Assembly (NCBI RefSeq): GCF_019393635.1
Contig: NC_057867.1
Location: 51,987,143-52,051,142, forward strand
Length of the DNA stretch: 64,000 nucleotides
From: Dromiciops gliroides
Lineage: Eukaryota > Chordata > Mammalia > Microbiotheria > Microbiotheriidae
Direction: 5' to 3'
Below the pieces are notes generated by a model, which saw only the letters and a list, made by a program, of their open reading frames with translations, ran no database searches and was not told the origin of the DNA. Below are positions 1-10,544 of the stretch, in pieces; positions within the stretch are counted from its first letter, which is position 1; each line of letters starts with the position of its first letter. A program made the translations under genes and the position numbers.

Positions 1-119
1 AAGTGACTTGCCCAGGGTCACACAGCTACTAAGTGTCAAGTGTCTGAGTCTGGATTTGAACTCAGGTACTCCTGAATCCAGGGCTGGTGTTTTACCCACT
101 GCACCACCTAGCTGTCCCC
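1..119 (-). repeat. Short CORE-SINE, type B, cut by the window edge
   Basis: tRNA-derived SINE in reverse orientation; the acacagctactaagtgtcaag block and the terminal ccacctagctg head are visible. The tail side lies outside the window. It directly abuts L1 sequence from about 120 and probably inserted into that L1. Confidence 0.9.
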
Positions 120-690
120 CATTTTAGCAATTTTTAAAAGTTAAATTCTAAGCTGCTTTGTACAGTGGTTGGACCAATTCACAGCTCCATCAACAATTCG
201 TTAGTGTGCCCATATTTTTAACAAGTCCTCCAAAATCGACTATTCTTATCTGGTTTGCTGAGTGAAACCTCTGAGTTGTTTTGATTTGCATTTTTCTTAT
301 TATCAGTGATTTGGAGCAATTTTTCATTTGTCTGTTAACAGCTTACAATTCTTTTGAGGACGGTTTATTCATGCTTTTATCATATGAGTCATCATTATTT
401 GTTGGGAAATGGCTCTTGGTCTTATGTCAATTTTAGTTGCCTATATATCTTAGAACAGACCCTTATCAGAGATGTTTGATTCAATGATTTTTTTCCAATT
501 GACCACTTCCATTCTTTTCCCAATTGTTCTAATTTTGTTGGTGCAAAAGTTTTTCAATTTTATCTTCTATGCTCACCTCTATCCCTTGTTTAGTTAAGCA
601 TTCTTTCCCAGAGCTGTAAAAGGTTCCTATTTTGGTTCTTTTCTCCTTTAGATCATTTTAATTTTGTTAGGAAAAATTCCCACTTAGCTG
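120..690 (-). pseudogene. L1 ORF2 relic
   Basis: Reverse-orientation L1 sequence. The run ggttggaccaattcacagct, the 'atttgcattt' block and the 'caaaagtttttcaatttta' block match the same order seen in the better preserved L1 at 52854-54300. It covers part of ORF2 before the C-terminal segment. Many stops and small deletions leave no open frame, so it is non-functional. Confidence 0.75.
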
Positions 691-775
691 TAAATTCAAA
701 TTCAGTTAGTCAGTCAAGAAATATTCATTAAGTAACATTAATTAAGTAACATTTATTAAGCACTTGTTATGGGTA

Positions 776-1042
776 ATTTGGGCAGCTAGGTAGTGGAGTG
801 GATCTAGTGCCAAGCCTAGAGTCAGAAAGACTCATCTTCTTGAGTTCAAATCTGGTCTCAGACACTTATTATCTGGGTGACCCTGGGCAAGTCACTTAGC
901 CCTGTTTGCCTCAATTTCCTCATCTGTAAAATGAGCTAGAGAAGAAAATGGCAAACTACTTTAGTATCTTTGCCAAGAAAATCCCAAATGGGGCCACTAA
1001 GAATAGAACACAACTGAAAAGTGACTGATCAATAACAACAAT
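776..1042 (+). repeat. RTE-tailed SINE
   Basis: Long SINE: gggcagctaggtagtgg head, tgaccctgggcaagtcactt core, then gagctagagaagaaaatggc and a 3' end with 'aacacaactgaaaa' followed by AT-rich ends. The 3' end resembles the tail of RTE/BovB LINEs, so an RTE enzyme probably copied it. Confidence 0.85.
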
Positions 1043-1266
1043 GAGCAGAACCCTGTCTTTGTGATACAAAACCAAAAATGAGGTGCTTCCTGACCTTAAG
1101 ATGCTTATATTCTGTTGGGGTTGGAGAATGTAGCATGTAAATATGATGAGTAAATATGAGGTGAGGTGTAGGAAGTATTCTTTGACCTCAGTCTCTCAGA
1201 GAAAGGTTGGCTATATATTCCCCTCGGGGTCCTAGGGGTACCCTGAAGTGGCTGGGGTACCTTTCT

Positions 1267-1417
1267 TTTCTTTTTTTTTTTTGGTGAGGCAATTGGGGTT
1301 AAGTGACTTGCCCAGGGTCACACAGCTAGTAAGTGTTAAGTGTCTGAGGCCGGATTTGAACTCAGGTCCTCCTGAATCCAGGGCCAGTGCTCTATCCACT
1401 GTGCCACCTAGCTGCCC
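1267..1417 (-). repeat. Short CORE-SINE, type A, with perfect TSD
   Basis: Reverse copy with poly(T) at 1269-1281, the ggtgaggcaattggggtt end and the complete head. A 15-bp direct repeat, ctggggtacctttct, flanks it at 1252-1266 and 1418-1432, so the insertion is fairly young. Confidence 0.95.
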
Positions 1418-1536
1418 CTGGGGTACCTTTCTAATGCTAGTGGCTCACGCCCCCATTCTGCTAGCTACCAGTGAATAGCACTTTAGTTCTGTTTAACCAC
1501 TTCACATTAATTAGCTTTGACAAAGAAACATTTACT

Positions 1537-1537
1537 T

Positions 1538-1582
<45 letters not shown>

Positions 1583-1590
1583 AGACATAT
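1537..1590. repeat. (TA)n/(TATG)n microsatellite
   Basis: Alternating tatata with interspersed tatg and tagaca units; simple-sequence DNA of no evident function. Confidence 0.9.
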
Positions 1591-1724
1591 AGACATATAG
1601 AGGAATAAAAGGATTGCTAAACAGCAGTGAGGATCCAGTTGAGATTATACAACATGAATTTGTGGTAGACCTAGTTGGTGTGATTGCATGATTTTTTCCA
1701 GTGCCACTCAGAAACATGGGAGGA

Positions 1725-2310
1725 GAAGTGGAAAAGATGGAAGTGGGGTGACTCTGGGTTGACTCTCAGGGTACAAAGGATGAGGGATCCAGAAGTTCAA
1801 AAGTAGAGGACAGTATGTAGTTTAACTGTTCAACTACAGGGCTGAGATTGTAAATGAGGTCAGACCAGGGGTAGATTGGGATAGCAAGGAGTGATGGAAT
1901 AACAAGTAAAGGTTTAGGACTGAGGCAGTGGGAGAGATGGAAAGAACAGGAGGTTGTGATCAGAGAGGGGAATTTCAGGGTCTGAGATTATTAAAATGGT
2001 ACAGTTGTGGGTGATGGTGAGACCTAAGGACTGCCCATCTCTCTGGGTGGCTTGCAGTAAAGTTGTAGGTCCTTTGGATTAGGAGGTAGGGTGCTAGGAG
2101 GCCAGGGGGCTGAAGGGAACATGTTTACTGAAATTCTTAAGTATGAGGGTAGTGGTAGGCATGGAGAGAAGTCCTAGGAGCCAGCTCCAAACCCCTTGAG
2201 AAAGGAGTTAGAGTGACCAAGAGGCTGGTGAATGATATGAATGGGGATTTGGATTGGCCTAACCTCATAGGAGGGGGGCTTGAAAAGAGTTGTTGCCTGA
2301 ATGATGATTG
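1725..2310. repeat. Probable old interspersed repeat, family not named
   Basis: Purine-rich sequence with phrases such as 'gaggttgtgatcagagaggg' and 'gtgggtgatggtgagaccta', which I recognise as typical of an old mammalian repeat. I cannot name the family. The short frames here are not gene-like. Confidence 0.4.
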
Positions 2311-2530
2311 AAGAATGACACGGGGAGTAAGGAACATGGCATTCCACCCCTTGGCCAAGTGTTCTGCAGAGCCCACGAGAAGGAAGATCCTGTGCTGTTG
2401 CATAGGGTGGCCATGGGTAATGGGGCTTCTGGAGAGTGGGAGAAGATGGAAAGGGTGCAAGAGGAAGAGATTGCTAATGGAAGAGAGTTTGTCGTCTGAA
2501 ATGGAAGGCAGAGGGAAGGGATGGGCATGA

Positions 2531-2790
2531 GACCTGTGATTTCAATGGTATAGGGAACTCTCAGATGAGGGAACTCCCTCCACCATTGGCGCCCTGTTTG
2601 TACCTTCTAGTCTGAAGGGAGATGACTAGAACTGATCACAGCGTCTCATATAAATGCTGGTTGACTGACCGGCTGACTAGAGATGAAGTGATTTACCCAT
2701 GTCACACAGCCAGTACAGCTCCAGGAACAAACTTGAACTCAGGCCTTCCTAGCTGTAGGGTCTACCCTTTAACAATAAGCTGGAGAGTGA
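2531..2790 (-). repeat. K-type SINE, reverse copy
   Basis: Starts with gagacctgtgatttcaatgg (reverse of the family's ccaatgaaatcacaggtcc end), continues through a MIR-like core (acccatgtcacacagccagt) and ends near ctgtagggtctaccc. Diverged and without clear TSDs. Confidence 0.6.
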
Positions 2791-2831
2791 AAGGAGAAGC
2801 AGGAGGGATAGAATCCCTGCCACTGGGGATC

Positions 2832-3115
2832 AAGTGAAGGAACTAGGATGCTTAGCTTGGAGAAAACTCAAACGAGAGGGAGCTGAGAGGTGCAGTCAGT
2901 GTCTTCAGGGATCACTTGGAGGACAGAGCCAGAAACGATGAGCAGAAGCTTACGGCATGAGTTTCCTAGCGATTTGAGCTCTCTCCAAGTGGAATGGGTG
3001 GGTTGTGCCTTCACCCCACTAGGGGTGTTTATGTAGAGGCAAGAGGAACGCTGTTGGGGTAGATGGTACTTCGGAGGTCCTTTCCTTCTGACTCAGAAAT
3101 TCTGCGATTCCAGAC
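2832..3115 (+). repeat. CR1/L3 LINE 3' end relic
   Basis: Phrase order matches the 3' end of CR1-type LINEs: 'gcttagcttggagaaaactc', then 'aagtggaatgggtgg', then 'gtacttcggaggtcctttcc' and 'gaaattctgcgattcc'. Heavily diverged, no coding capacity. Confidence 0.65.
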
Positions 3116-3274
3116 CCAGGTAGCGTGTGGCTGGAGCAGCTGCTCTACTCCTCAGTCCTTGTCATTGGGAGGGGCTGATGCTACACCCAGGAGGGCTCGT
3201 GGCCATGTTGGCTGGGACAGTTGTGTGGTGAAGTCGTGGCCTTTAGTCCTGGGCAGCACCGAATGAATCACTTT

Positions 3275-3454
3275 TTTCTTTTTTCTTTTCTTTCTTTCTT
3301 TCTTTCTTTCTTTTTTTTGGTGAAGCAAATGGGCTTAAGTGACTTGCCCAGGGTCACACAGCTAGTAAGTGTTAAGTGTCTGAGACCGGATTTGAACTCA
3401 GGTCCTCCTGACTCCAGGGCTGGTGCTCTATCCACTGCGCCACCTAGCTGCCCC
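3275..3454 (-). repeat. Short CORE-SINE, type A, TSD
   Basis: Reverse copy whose poly(A) tail has become a (TTTC)n run at 3286-3312. The direct repeat tgaatcacttt flanks it at 3264-3274 and 3455-3465. Confidence 0.95.
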
Positions 3455-3577
3455 TGAATCACTTTGTTCTGTTACCTCTCTCTGCCTCAGTCCTAGTGAG
3501 GGGCTCCAGGCACCAAGGTTGGCAGGAGTGATAATGAGGCTTCTTCTCTACTCAGCTGTTGGCGCAGGAAAGGGCAG

Positions 3578-3802
3578 GGAATAAACATTTACATAGTGTC
3601 TCCTTTGTGCCAGGCACTGTTTACAAACATTACCACAACAGCCCAGGGGTAGGTGCTGCTATGGCCCTTATTTTACAATAGAAGAAACTGCGGTGAAGTG
3701 ACTTACCCAAGGTCACACAGCTTGTGTCTCAGGTGAGATTTAAACTCGTTTTTTCCTGTCTCTAGGTCCAGTGCTCTACCCACTACACCACCTAGGTGCC
3801 TC
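3578..3802 (-). repeat. MIR SINE
   Basis: Near full-length MIR in reverse: 'aaacatttacatagtgtctc', 'gccaggcactgtttaca', the tgacttacccaaggtcacac core and the 'ccagtgctctacccactac' head. Confidence 0.85.
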
Positions 3803-3825
3803 ATGTGCCAGTGCCCTTGGCACTG

Positions 3826-3960
3826 TTGGAGGCCTGATGGCCCTGATTCAGTGAATAGAGAAGGGGACTTGGAGTCAGAAAGACTGCTCCAGGTCCCCCT
3901 CTCCCGGACACACGCTAGCTGTGTGACCCCAAGCATGCCACTTCACCTCTGGATGTCCCG
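3826..3960 (+). repeat. MIR-like SINE, degraded
   Basis: Head 'gagaaggggacttggagtca', core 'acgctagctgtgtgacccca', then 'catgccacttcacctctgg'. No TSD seen. Confidence 0.6.
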
Positions 3961-4011
3961 GGCAGTTGTGACACTTTACATCACAGAGGAGTTTCAAAAT
4001 AGAAATTAGAG

Positions 4012-4172
4012 GGGTAGCTAGGTAGCATGGTGGATAGAGCACCGGACCTGGATTCAGAAGGACCTGAGTTCAAATCCAACCTCAGACACTTGACACTTAC
4101 TAGCTGTGTGACCCTGGGCAAGTCACTTAACCCCCACTGTCCTGCAAAAACAAAAACAAAAACATGGAATAG
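4012..4172 (+). repeat. Short CORE-SINE, type B, 17-bp TSD
   Basis: Forward copy ending in (CAAAAA)n. A perfect 17-bp direct repeat, caaaatagaaattagag, lies at 3995-4011 and 4173-4189. Confidence 0.95.
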
Positions 4173-4259
4173 CAAAATAGAAATTAGAGAGGAGTTCTGA
4201 GACTATGAGTGACAGAAGTTTTCACCCACCTGCATTTGTGGAGACGTTTTTCACAGGGG

Positions 4260-4540
4260 GAGTTGTCTGTGATCCAGACCTATACACATATGCCTACACA
4301 TGCAGACCAATATATAGACAGACCTCTTTATATAGAGTAGGTATGATATTGTTATATATAGTATGATATTATATACAATCCATGCATATTACACATAATA
4401 TATAACACACACAATAATATAGTGATAAGAATATATATGTGTATGTATATTGTTCTGGACCTGTCTATAGATACATCCATATACACACGTGAATGATTTG
4501 TATATGTGCACACGCATGTGTCACACACACATTCATATAT
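4260..4540. repeat. AT-rich simple sequence
   Basis: Degenerate mixture of tatata, acacac and tacaca words around 4270-4540; low complexity with no gene or named repeat. Confidence 0.7.
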
Positions 4541-5717
4541 TTGACAGCATCCTGGGGTGAATGCTGCTTTCAACAGCAGACCATGACAGCTGGGCAGGTG
4601 CTCCCTGCACCAGGAAACTTCCAAGTCTTGTCCCTAAGAGGGGTCAGGAGTATCGTGTGAGGACAGAGCAAGGAGCAGGTGCCAGAGCAGCTGTGGACCA
4701 AACACCTTGGGAGGTGGAGAGAAAAGGGATTCATTCCTTGGACCAATAAGTCTTCAAGTTACTTATTTGGCCCCCTTGTTTAAAAATGTAGAATGACCTC
4801 CATGAAAACTAGGGAAAAGTGCTTGACTAATTCCACCAGATTGGCTTAACCCAATTAGGATTAGGGCTTTCCTTTAAGTCTCTTTGGAGCCCCTGGTATT
4901 AACACATATGTTCCACCTCAAACGACCTCCCTCCGATGCCGTATTCTTTGAGTGTTCCTGTCAAACGTTAGCGTTACTGGGTGGGCCAGCAGACAGATCT
5001 CTAGGTCTGCAATTCTTGCCTTGACTTTTCTTTGTCTTAGAGCAGCCCATCGAACCTCAGGTTGATGGATCCTGATTGGAGGATGTATTGGGGGGGCAGC
5101 TCCAAATCTCCCCATCCCATTTGACCCAGATACATTGATCAGGTCAGAACACTGTTGAATTCAATCAAAGAATTCATTCAATTAAATCAGAGGCTTCAAC
5201 AATTCTATTCAATCAAGTACTTTAGATTATGTGAGAGAACTTTTGGGGTGAACTAGGTTTACAGGAAAAGGGTCCAGATTATCTAAGGAAACTTAGTCAC
5301 ATCCTGTGGGTCATCTAGAAAATATAGAGAGATTTGAGCAAATAGAGAGGAGAAAGCTAACCCCTGAGAAGGAATCATTGGGAGGAGGGAAGAGGGGCAA
5401 GGGGCAGAGCCCTTGGCAGAAGTCTCTGTCTTCTCCCGGCCTCTCCTTAACAGAGGAGGACTTCACGGACTGAACGTTTGGAGTATTTCCCAGCATCCTA
5501 TTGCCATCCCGACAACATCTCGGTATCAGCTGGCAGCAGGAGCCAAGGTGACCTTAAGAAGAGCCCAGCAGACAAATGTCCCCCTAAAGGCAAGCATCCA
5601 GTCAAAGGACTCCCAGCAGCTGCCACGGGGTCCCTATTTCTCCTGGACTTGTCTGCGGGATAATGTGCCACAGACTTTTTTTGGGGGTGGGGTTAGGTAT
5701 TGAGGGGATGTTTCACA
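4541..5717. other. Unique sequence, no gene seen
   Basis: No recognisable repeat except AT-rich, attcaat-rich sequence at 5160-5230. A 96-codon open frame at 5413-5703 (+) matches no family I know and lacks supporting signals. The block just before 5718 may belong to the unnamed repeat that follows. Confidence 0.5.
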
Positions 5718-5790
5718 CCAACTGTTACTATATCACTTTAGTAAATATCCCTTTTTAAAAGCTACTTAAGGGTGTCTAATTGATCTCCTG
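5718..5790. repeat. Unnamed repeat, copy 1
   Basis: The stretch caccaactgttactatatca ctttagtaaat recurs in related form at 18775-18842. Two diverged copies in one window suggest an interspersed family. An LTR is one possibility, but no TG...CA ends or internal region are identifiable. Confidence 0.35.
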
Positions 5791-5966
5791 GTAGGAAGCA
5801 TACAAAGTAGCAGGGGTCCACGAACTTTAGAGCACTAACCCCGCCCCCACCCCTCAGAGTGACTCCGAGAGACCTGAGGGTACATTGTAGCCTCCTGGGG
5901 CGGGGTGGGCGGGCTGACTAGTTGGTGCAAGTGGGAAAGTTAGGACACTAGCTTCAGAGGTTATGC

Positions 5967-6222
5967 TTTGTTGTTGAGTAGTCATGTCTGACTCTTCATG
6001 ACCCAATTTGGGCTTTTCTTGGCGAAGATACTGGAGTGGTTTGCCATTTCTGTCTTCAGTTCATGAAAAATAAGGAAACTGAGGCAAACGGGGTAAAGTA
6101 ACTTGCTCAGGGTTGCACAACGAGTAAGTGTCCGAGGCCAGGTTTGAACTCAGGAAGATGAGCCTTCCTGATTCCAAGCCTAGTGCTCTAGACCCTGCTC
6201 CACCTAGCTGCTAGCTGCCCCC
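5967..6222 (-). repeat. RTE-tailed SINE
   Basis: Reverse copy: 'gttgttgagtagtcatgtct', 'actggagtggtttgccattt', 'aaggaaactgaggcaaacgg', core and a duplicated agctgctagctgcccc head. Confidence 0.85.
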
Positions 6223-6273
6223 AAGATGATATGCTACCCATCTATCAAATCCGAACTCCTGGGCTTGCCTTTC

Positions 6274-6432
6274 TTTCTTTCTTTCTTTCTTTTTTGTGGG
6301 GCAATGAGAGTTAAGTGACTTGCCCAAGGTCACACAGCTAGTAAATGTTGTGTCTGAGGCTAGATTTGAACTCAGGCCCTCCTGAATCCAGGGCTAGTGC
6401 AGTGCTTTATCCACTGTGCCACCTAGCTACCC
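6274..6432 (-). repeat. Short CORE-SINE, type B, TSD
   Basis: Reverse copy with a (TTTC)n tail. Near-perfect TSD: ctgggcttgcctttc at 6259-6273 versus ctgggctttgcctttc at 6433-6448. Confidence 0.93.
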
Positions 6433-6594
6433 CTGGGCTTTGCCTTTCAAAGCCCTCTTTGTCAGTTCTCCTTTTTTTGCTTCTCTAAATTTTCATTCCT
6501 CCCCAACAACTCATTTCTGTTCTGGGTTAGAGTGTTGTATTCAGTTGGAAGGATGTTGACATGTCAGAGAGCATGGAGGGGATGATGGAGGGCC

Positions 6595-6780
6595 TTGAGT
6601 TCATGATCTATGTGAATAGGTTGAAGGGACTGCACATGTTGAGCCTGGAGAAGAGAAGACCAGAGAAGAGAAGGAGGCAGGGGTATACGAAGAGGTGTGT
6701 CTGAAGGTCTGTCACGTGGACAAGGGGCTCATTAGACTTTGGCCTCCAAAAGAGCAGAACAAGGAGTGCCCCTGGCCCAT
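6595..6780 (+). repeat. CR1/L3 LINE 3' end relic
   Basis: Contains 'ttgagcctggagaagagaag', 'ctgaaggtctgtcacgtgga' and 'ggcctccaaaagagcagaac', in the order found in CR1/L3 3' ends. Non-coding and diverged. Confidence 0.6.
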
Positions 6781-6789
6781 ACTTTGAGA

Positions 6790-6960
6790 ACGGATGATCT
6801 AGTCCAATTCCTTAATGTTATGTAGACAGGAGGAAGTCAAAGCCCAGAGAAATGAAGTACTTTGACCCACTCCACTCAGGAATGAATGTAAGTAGAGAAG
6901 GCCGAATTGGAACCCAGATCCTCGGAGTAAACACTTTGCATTTTACCATGCGGCTGTTGA
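6790..6960 (-). repeat. MIR-like SINE relic
   Basis: Weak match: 'tagtccaattccttaatg', 'agcccagagaaatgaagtac', 'ttggaacccagatcct'. Old and partial. Confidence 0.45.
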
Positions 6961-8187
6961 TTGTCCCCTACCCCGAAATGGCTAGTTTCCCATCTCTGCG
7001 CCTTTGCACATCTCATTTTCCCCACTCCAAAACAAAACATCTGCCACTTCCTGTGGGTGTTGTGCCTCAGGCCAAATCGCTTCCTCTGGGGCTCAGTTTC
7101 ATAATATCTAAAACGAGGAGGTTGGAGTAGGTGGCCTGCCCCAAAGTTTGTGACTTGGGGGCTTGGGTCCTTTCACTTTTCCCTAGCTTCTCTTCCTCCC
7201 GGAAGCCTTCCCTCCTGACTCTAGGCATTCTTCTCTCTACTTGCCCATGTGGCTCTTTCACCCTCTTTCTTCGCCCTTTAAGAACCTGAGCTCTCCCAAG
7301 CCTCTAATGTCTGTATTAGCACATTCTTTTATCCAGGCCTTTACAGGGCACACAGGAGTCATGTGGTTCTTTTGGCTCCGGGTGATTGCAAAGGGACTCC
7401 AGAATCACACAACTATGAGCTCCCCTAGTCTAGGAGACTGGTAATCACTAAAGAATGGGGAAGAAAGAAGTAGGTGTAAAGAAATCCCCCCCCTCCCAAT
7501 TTCTATTGTGTATTGGATTGTAACCCTTGTTTCCCCTATAGTTGAAAAGTTATGCGATGTAAATGTGGGCTTTGGAAATGCTAATGTAACTATTGACTGA
7601 CAGGCAGCTACAAGACATCTGTGCGGGCTGGTGCCGGAGGGTGGGGGTAGGGACAAAGGTGGGGGCAGGGACTTTGAGAAAAGGGAAGCTGTTTCCAGAT
7701 ACTGGATTCAGAAAGAGGATTTGAAAGAGTTGAAGGGACTGCAGGGGGCGGCCAGAAAAGAGTTTATTATCTGACTAGAGGCAGTTCTGTTCAAATAAAC
7801 TAGAGAATGAGGAGAGCGGTCAGGAAGGGGAAGGGGGGTGGGGGTGGGGATTTACTAAAGAGGTGTATGGACAGAATTCTGGGACGGACAGCAGGCGGCG
7901 GGCCCAATAAATCTGCACTTTGAGAGCTCTGGAAAGTTTTGACCTGAACCTGAAGGGTACTTCCTGGGGCCTAGAAAGACAGGGGTCATGGGCCCCTAGG
8001 CTTAGGAAGCCTGATCGTTGTGTTCACCCCAATAGAGCATAATTCGATGTAGACGATAATCTAGATGCTCCTAATTTACCCATCTGTATGCAGTGGGGTT
8101 TGTAATCTTGTACCCAGATAGCTGAGGGCAAGACGTGGCAAGATGCCTGGATAAGGGTGAGGTCTTGTCTCCTGAGCTTGTAGTAAC
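6961..8187. other. Unique sequence, no gene seen
   Basis: Mostly repeat-free. Includes a G-rich stretch near 7820-7850. No splice-bounded frame or RNA gene is recognisable; open frames near 6852-7656 are short and overlap on both strands. Confidence 0.5.
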
Positions 8188-8242
8188 ATTCATTCATTCA
8201 TTCATGCATGCATGCATTCATTCATTCATTCATTCATTCATG
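8188..8242. repeat. (ATTC)n/(ATGC)n microsatellite
   Basis: Tetranucleotide array of attc units interrupted by three atgc units. Confidence 0.95.
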
Positions 8243-8282
8243 CTTTCAGCTGTTGTAGGGTTCCTCTGAGATAGTCATAGTA

Positions 8283-8475
8283 ACTGACATCGATCCAGCT
8301 CTTTAACATTTGTCAAGCACTTTCCACTATTTATGTCATTTGATTTTCATGAAAATACTGAATATGGAGTCCAAGCACCTGGATTCTGTGTGAGATTAGG
8401 CAAGGCAGGTGACCTTTTTGGACTTGTTTCCTCCTTTGCAAAATTAGGATGTTGTACTAGCTAAAGGATCTCCAG
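8283..8475. repeat. Two abutting MIR-like relics
   Basis: 8283-8355 reads as a reverse MIR end ('taacatttgtcaagcacttt'). 8360-8475 reads forward ('tggagtccaagcacctgg', then 'gcaaaattaggatgttgtac'). Both are old fragments. Confidence 0.5.
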
Positions 8476-8581
8476 AGAGGAAAGTGCATCGTGGTTTATG
8501 GGGGTGTGGGAAGAAACAATTAGAATTTGCTTACAGTTTTTTTTTAATTTAAAAACTTGTGAAATACTTGCAAAAACAAAT

Positions 8582-8655
8582 AGGCCCCACTGGGATTCGA
8601 ACCCAGGATCTCCTGCTTACTAGGCAGACGCTTTATACCACTAAGCTACAGGGCC
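8582..8655 (-). tRNA. tRNA-Thr (anticodon AGT), apparently intact
   Basis: A 74-nt cloverleaf on the minus strand. The acceptor stem GGCCCTG pairs with TGGGGCC (G-C and G-T pairs only). The D arm closes GCTT with AAGC. The anticodon stem TCTGC pairs with GCAGG around the loop CTAGTAA, giving anticodon AGT (plus-strand 8619-8621). The T stem CTGGG/CCCAG encloses TTCGAAT, and T is the discriminator base. The internal A-box-like TAGCTTAGTGG and B box GGTTCGAATCC are intact. Downstream on the minus strand a TTTTT run (8572-8576) can end RNA polymerase III transcription. No CCA is encoded, as expected in a eukaryote. It strongly resembles vertebrate tRNA-Thr(AGT). No poly(A) or TSD suggests a retrocopy. 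Confidence 0.93.
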
Positions 8656-8837
8656 CCAGTAGGAGCTACACTAGCATAGGAGATTTCAGACTCCTCTGAA
8701 CCTCCCCCTTTGCCTACCTCAGAATGGGGAGGATACTTTCAAGCCCCTCCTCTGATCTCTATTAATTATATCACTCTGGCTGAGTCACTTAACTTCTCAT
8801 TGCCCCAGGAAACTCTTAAAAGCTAAAGAGCAAATTG

Positions 8838-9036
8838 CCCTCTCTGACCCCCATTTGGGGTTTTCCTGGCAAAGATACTGGAGTGGTTTGCCATTTACTT
8901 CTCCAGCTCATTTTACAGATGAGGACCTGAGGCAAACAGGGTGAAGTGACTCGTCCAGGGTCACACAGCTAGTAAATGTCTGAGGCCAGATGTGAACTCA
9001 GGAAGATGTGCTTCATCTACTGTACCTTCCAGCTGT
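8838..9036 (-). repeat. RTE-tailed SINE
   Basis: Reverse copy with 'catttggggttttcctggca', 'actggagtggtttgccattt', 'acagatgaggacctgaggca' and the head near ccttccagctgtcc. Confidence 0.8.
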
Positions 9037-9039
9037 CCT

Positions 9040-9122
9040 GCAAGTGCTATAGGTATATAGTATAGGGAGCTTTCTCACCCAACAGTTCTCTAATCAAGGA
9101 AATCACAGGTCCTAGTCCTGCC
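9040..9122 (+). repeat. K-type SINE 3' fragment
   Basis: Ends in 'aaggaaatcacaggtcctag' after 'gggagctttctcaccca'; the same 3' block is better preserved at 23100-23160 and 25260-25335. Confidence 0.5.
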
Positions 9123-9292
9123 CCCCCATCTCTAATATTTAATATACAGATTGATCTGAAGAAAGACAGCACTAAGGGGTTGACAGTGACACCCTTACTT
9201 GTCAGTTTGTTTCCAGTGTGCTGTGACACAACAGGGAATGATACTTTGTACTTGCCAGGTAAGTGGATTGTGGATTAAGGCATCTAGTCCAG

Positions 9293-9832
9293 AGATGTTC
9301 TTATCCTTTGGGTGTCACCGACCCCTTTGGCAATCTGAGGAAGTCCATGTATGAACACCTTTTTTTGTATTAAAAAAAAGTTCAATAGGCACACAGTAGG
9401 CACTTTGTTATATCTGCTTTACACTGATCCTTCCGTTGAAATAAAAAAAAACCCCAACAACCAAACAACCTTGTAAGAAATTTACATAGTTGGTCAAACC
9501 AAATTTCCACATTATCCATGTCCAAAAATTATGCTTCTTTCTGCATTTTTAACTCCATCACCTCTCTGGCAGGAGTTGAGCGGTGTTATTCATCTTTTAA
9601 TCTTCTGGGCTCATGGTTTATCATTAAATTGATCAGAAGTCTTTAAAGTGTTCTTGTCTTTGTAGAAAAGTTTCTCCTAGTTCTGCTCACTTCACTCGTA
9701 CTGCACCCCCTTTTCAGAATGCTTATAAATACATCCCATAGAATACAGAGGATTACAAAGGAGCCAATTATGTTGAAATACAGTTATCAAAATTTTATCT
9801 AAAAAGGAGTGCATGAACCATTGATCTACTTT
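9293..9832. repeat. Unnamed interspersed repeat split by an L1 fragment
   Basis: Left part 9293-9375 ('gacccctttggcaatctgag') and right part 9706-9832 ('aggattacaaaggagccaat', 'tacagttatcaaaatttta') look like one element. Related copies occur at 36660-36740 and 42668-43050. I do not know the family. Confidence 0.45.
9380..9705 (-). repeat. L1 3' end fragment
   Basis: 'ccatcacctctctggcagg', 'ctgggctcatggtttatcat' and 'agttctgctcacttcact' match the reverse L1 3' end seen elsewhere here. Diverged and non-coding. Confidence 0.6.
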
Positions 9833-10540
9833 GAATTAAACTAACCATCGCAAGATGGGCTGGTAGCTTAAAAAGTTTTGCAAAGAAATCCGGGATTCAA
9901 GATAATACTGCTAGAAACCACAAGAAAATGTTTAAGCCCATGCTTTTTCCAGTCACGGGGTGAGCTCTTTGTCAGCTATGTTACAGGGTTAAAAACAATG
10001 AGATTTTAATCAGATCGGATAAGAAATTGGCCAAAAAAAATCAGAATTTAGCAAGATCCTTTGAAATAGGGGTTTACATCCCTCCTCCTAAAAGTATATT
10101 GTGCTTCAAGATAATAACTAGACATTAATGATAACATAAAGCTATCACAAGAAGCAAGATGCTTAAAAACTAAGCATCTGGCGTCCGGAATAATGGAGAT
10201 ATATTACCTATCAAAACTCTCCCATTCATGCTCTTAAAAAAATTATAAACAGAATTTTCTAACCTTCTTTAAAAACATTTAGAAGTAAAGGGGTTTTTTG
10301 GGGGGAGGGTTGAACTCATTTGTTAAAATATATATTATAAACACACACACATATGTAGATATGCAACACCTTCTGATTGTAAGAACAAGACATCAGGGAG
10401 GATGAAAATTTACTAGCCAAATTTCAACAAAAATCCTTTTTTATCCTGAACTTAAATCTCAACAAAGGAGCATTTCCCAGCACACATCCGAACACAAAAA
10501 AGAAGATTCTATGTGAAACCATGAATCTTCATTTCATACC
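9833..10540. other. Unique AT-rich sequence, no gene seen
   Basis: No named repeat or RNA recognised apart from a short (AC)n at 10341-10351. Probably old decayed sequence. Confidence 0.45.
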
Positions 10541-10544
10541 ACTT

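Noticed and set aside
5413..5790. Endogenous retrovirus LTR and gag/pol remains
   Set aside because: No paired LTRs, primer-binding site or recognisable retroviral protein motif; only a possible short shared repeat.
5845..5916. GC-box cluster as a promoter or CpG island
   Set aside because: Contains ccgccccc and ggggcggggtgggcggg, but CpG density is low, the block is under 100 bp and no transcript start is supported.
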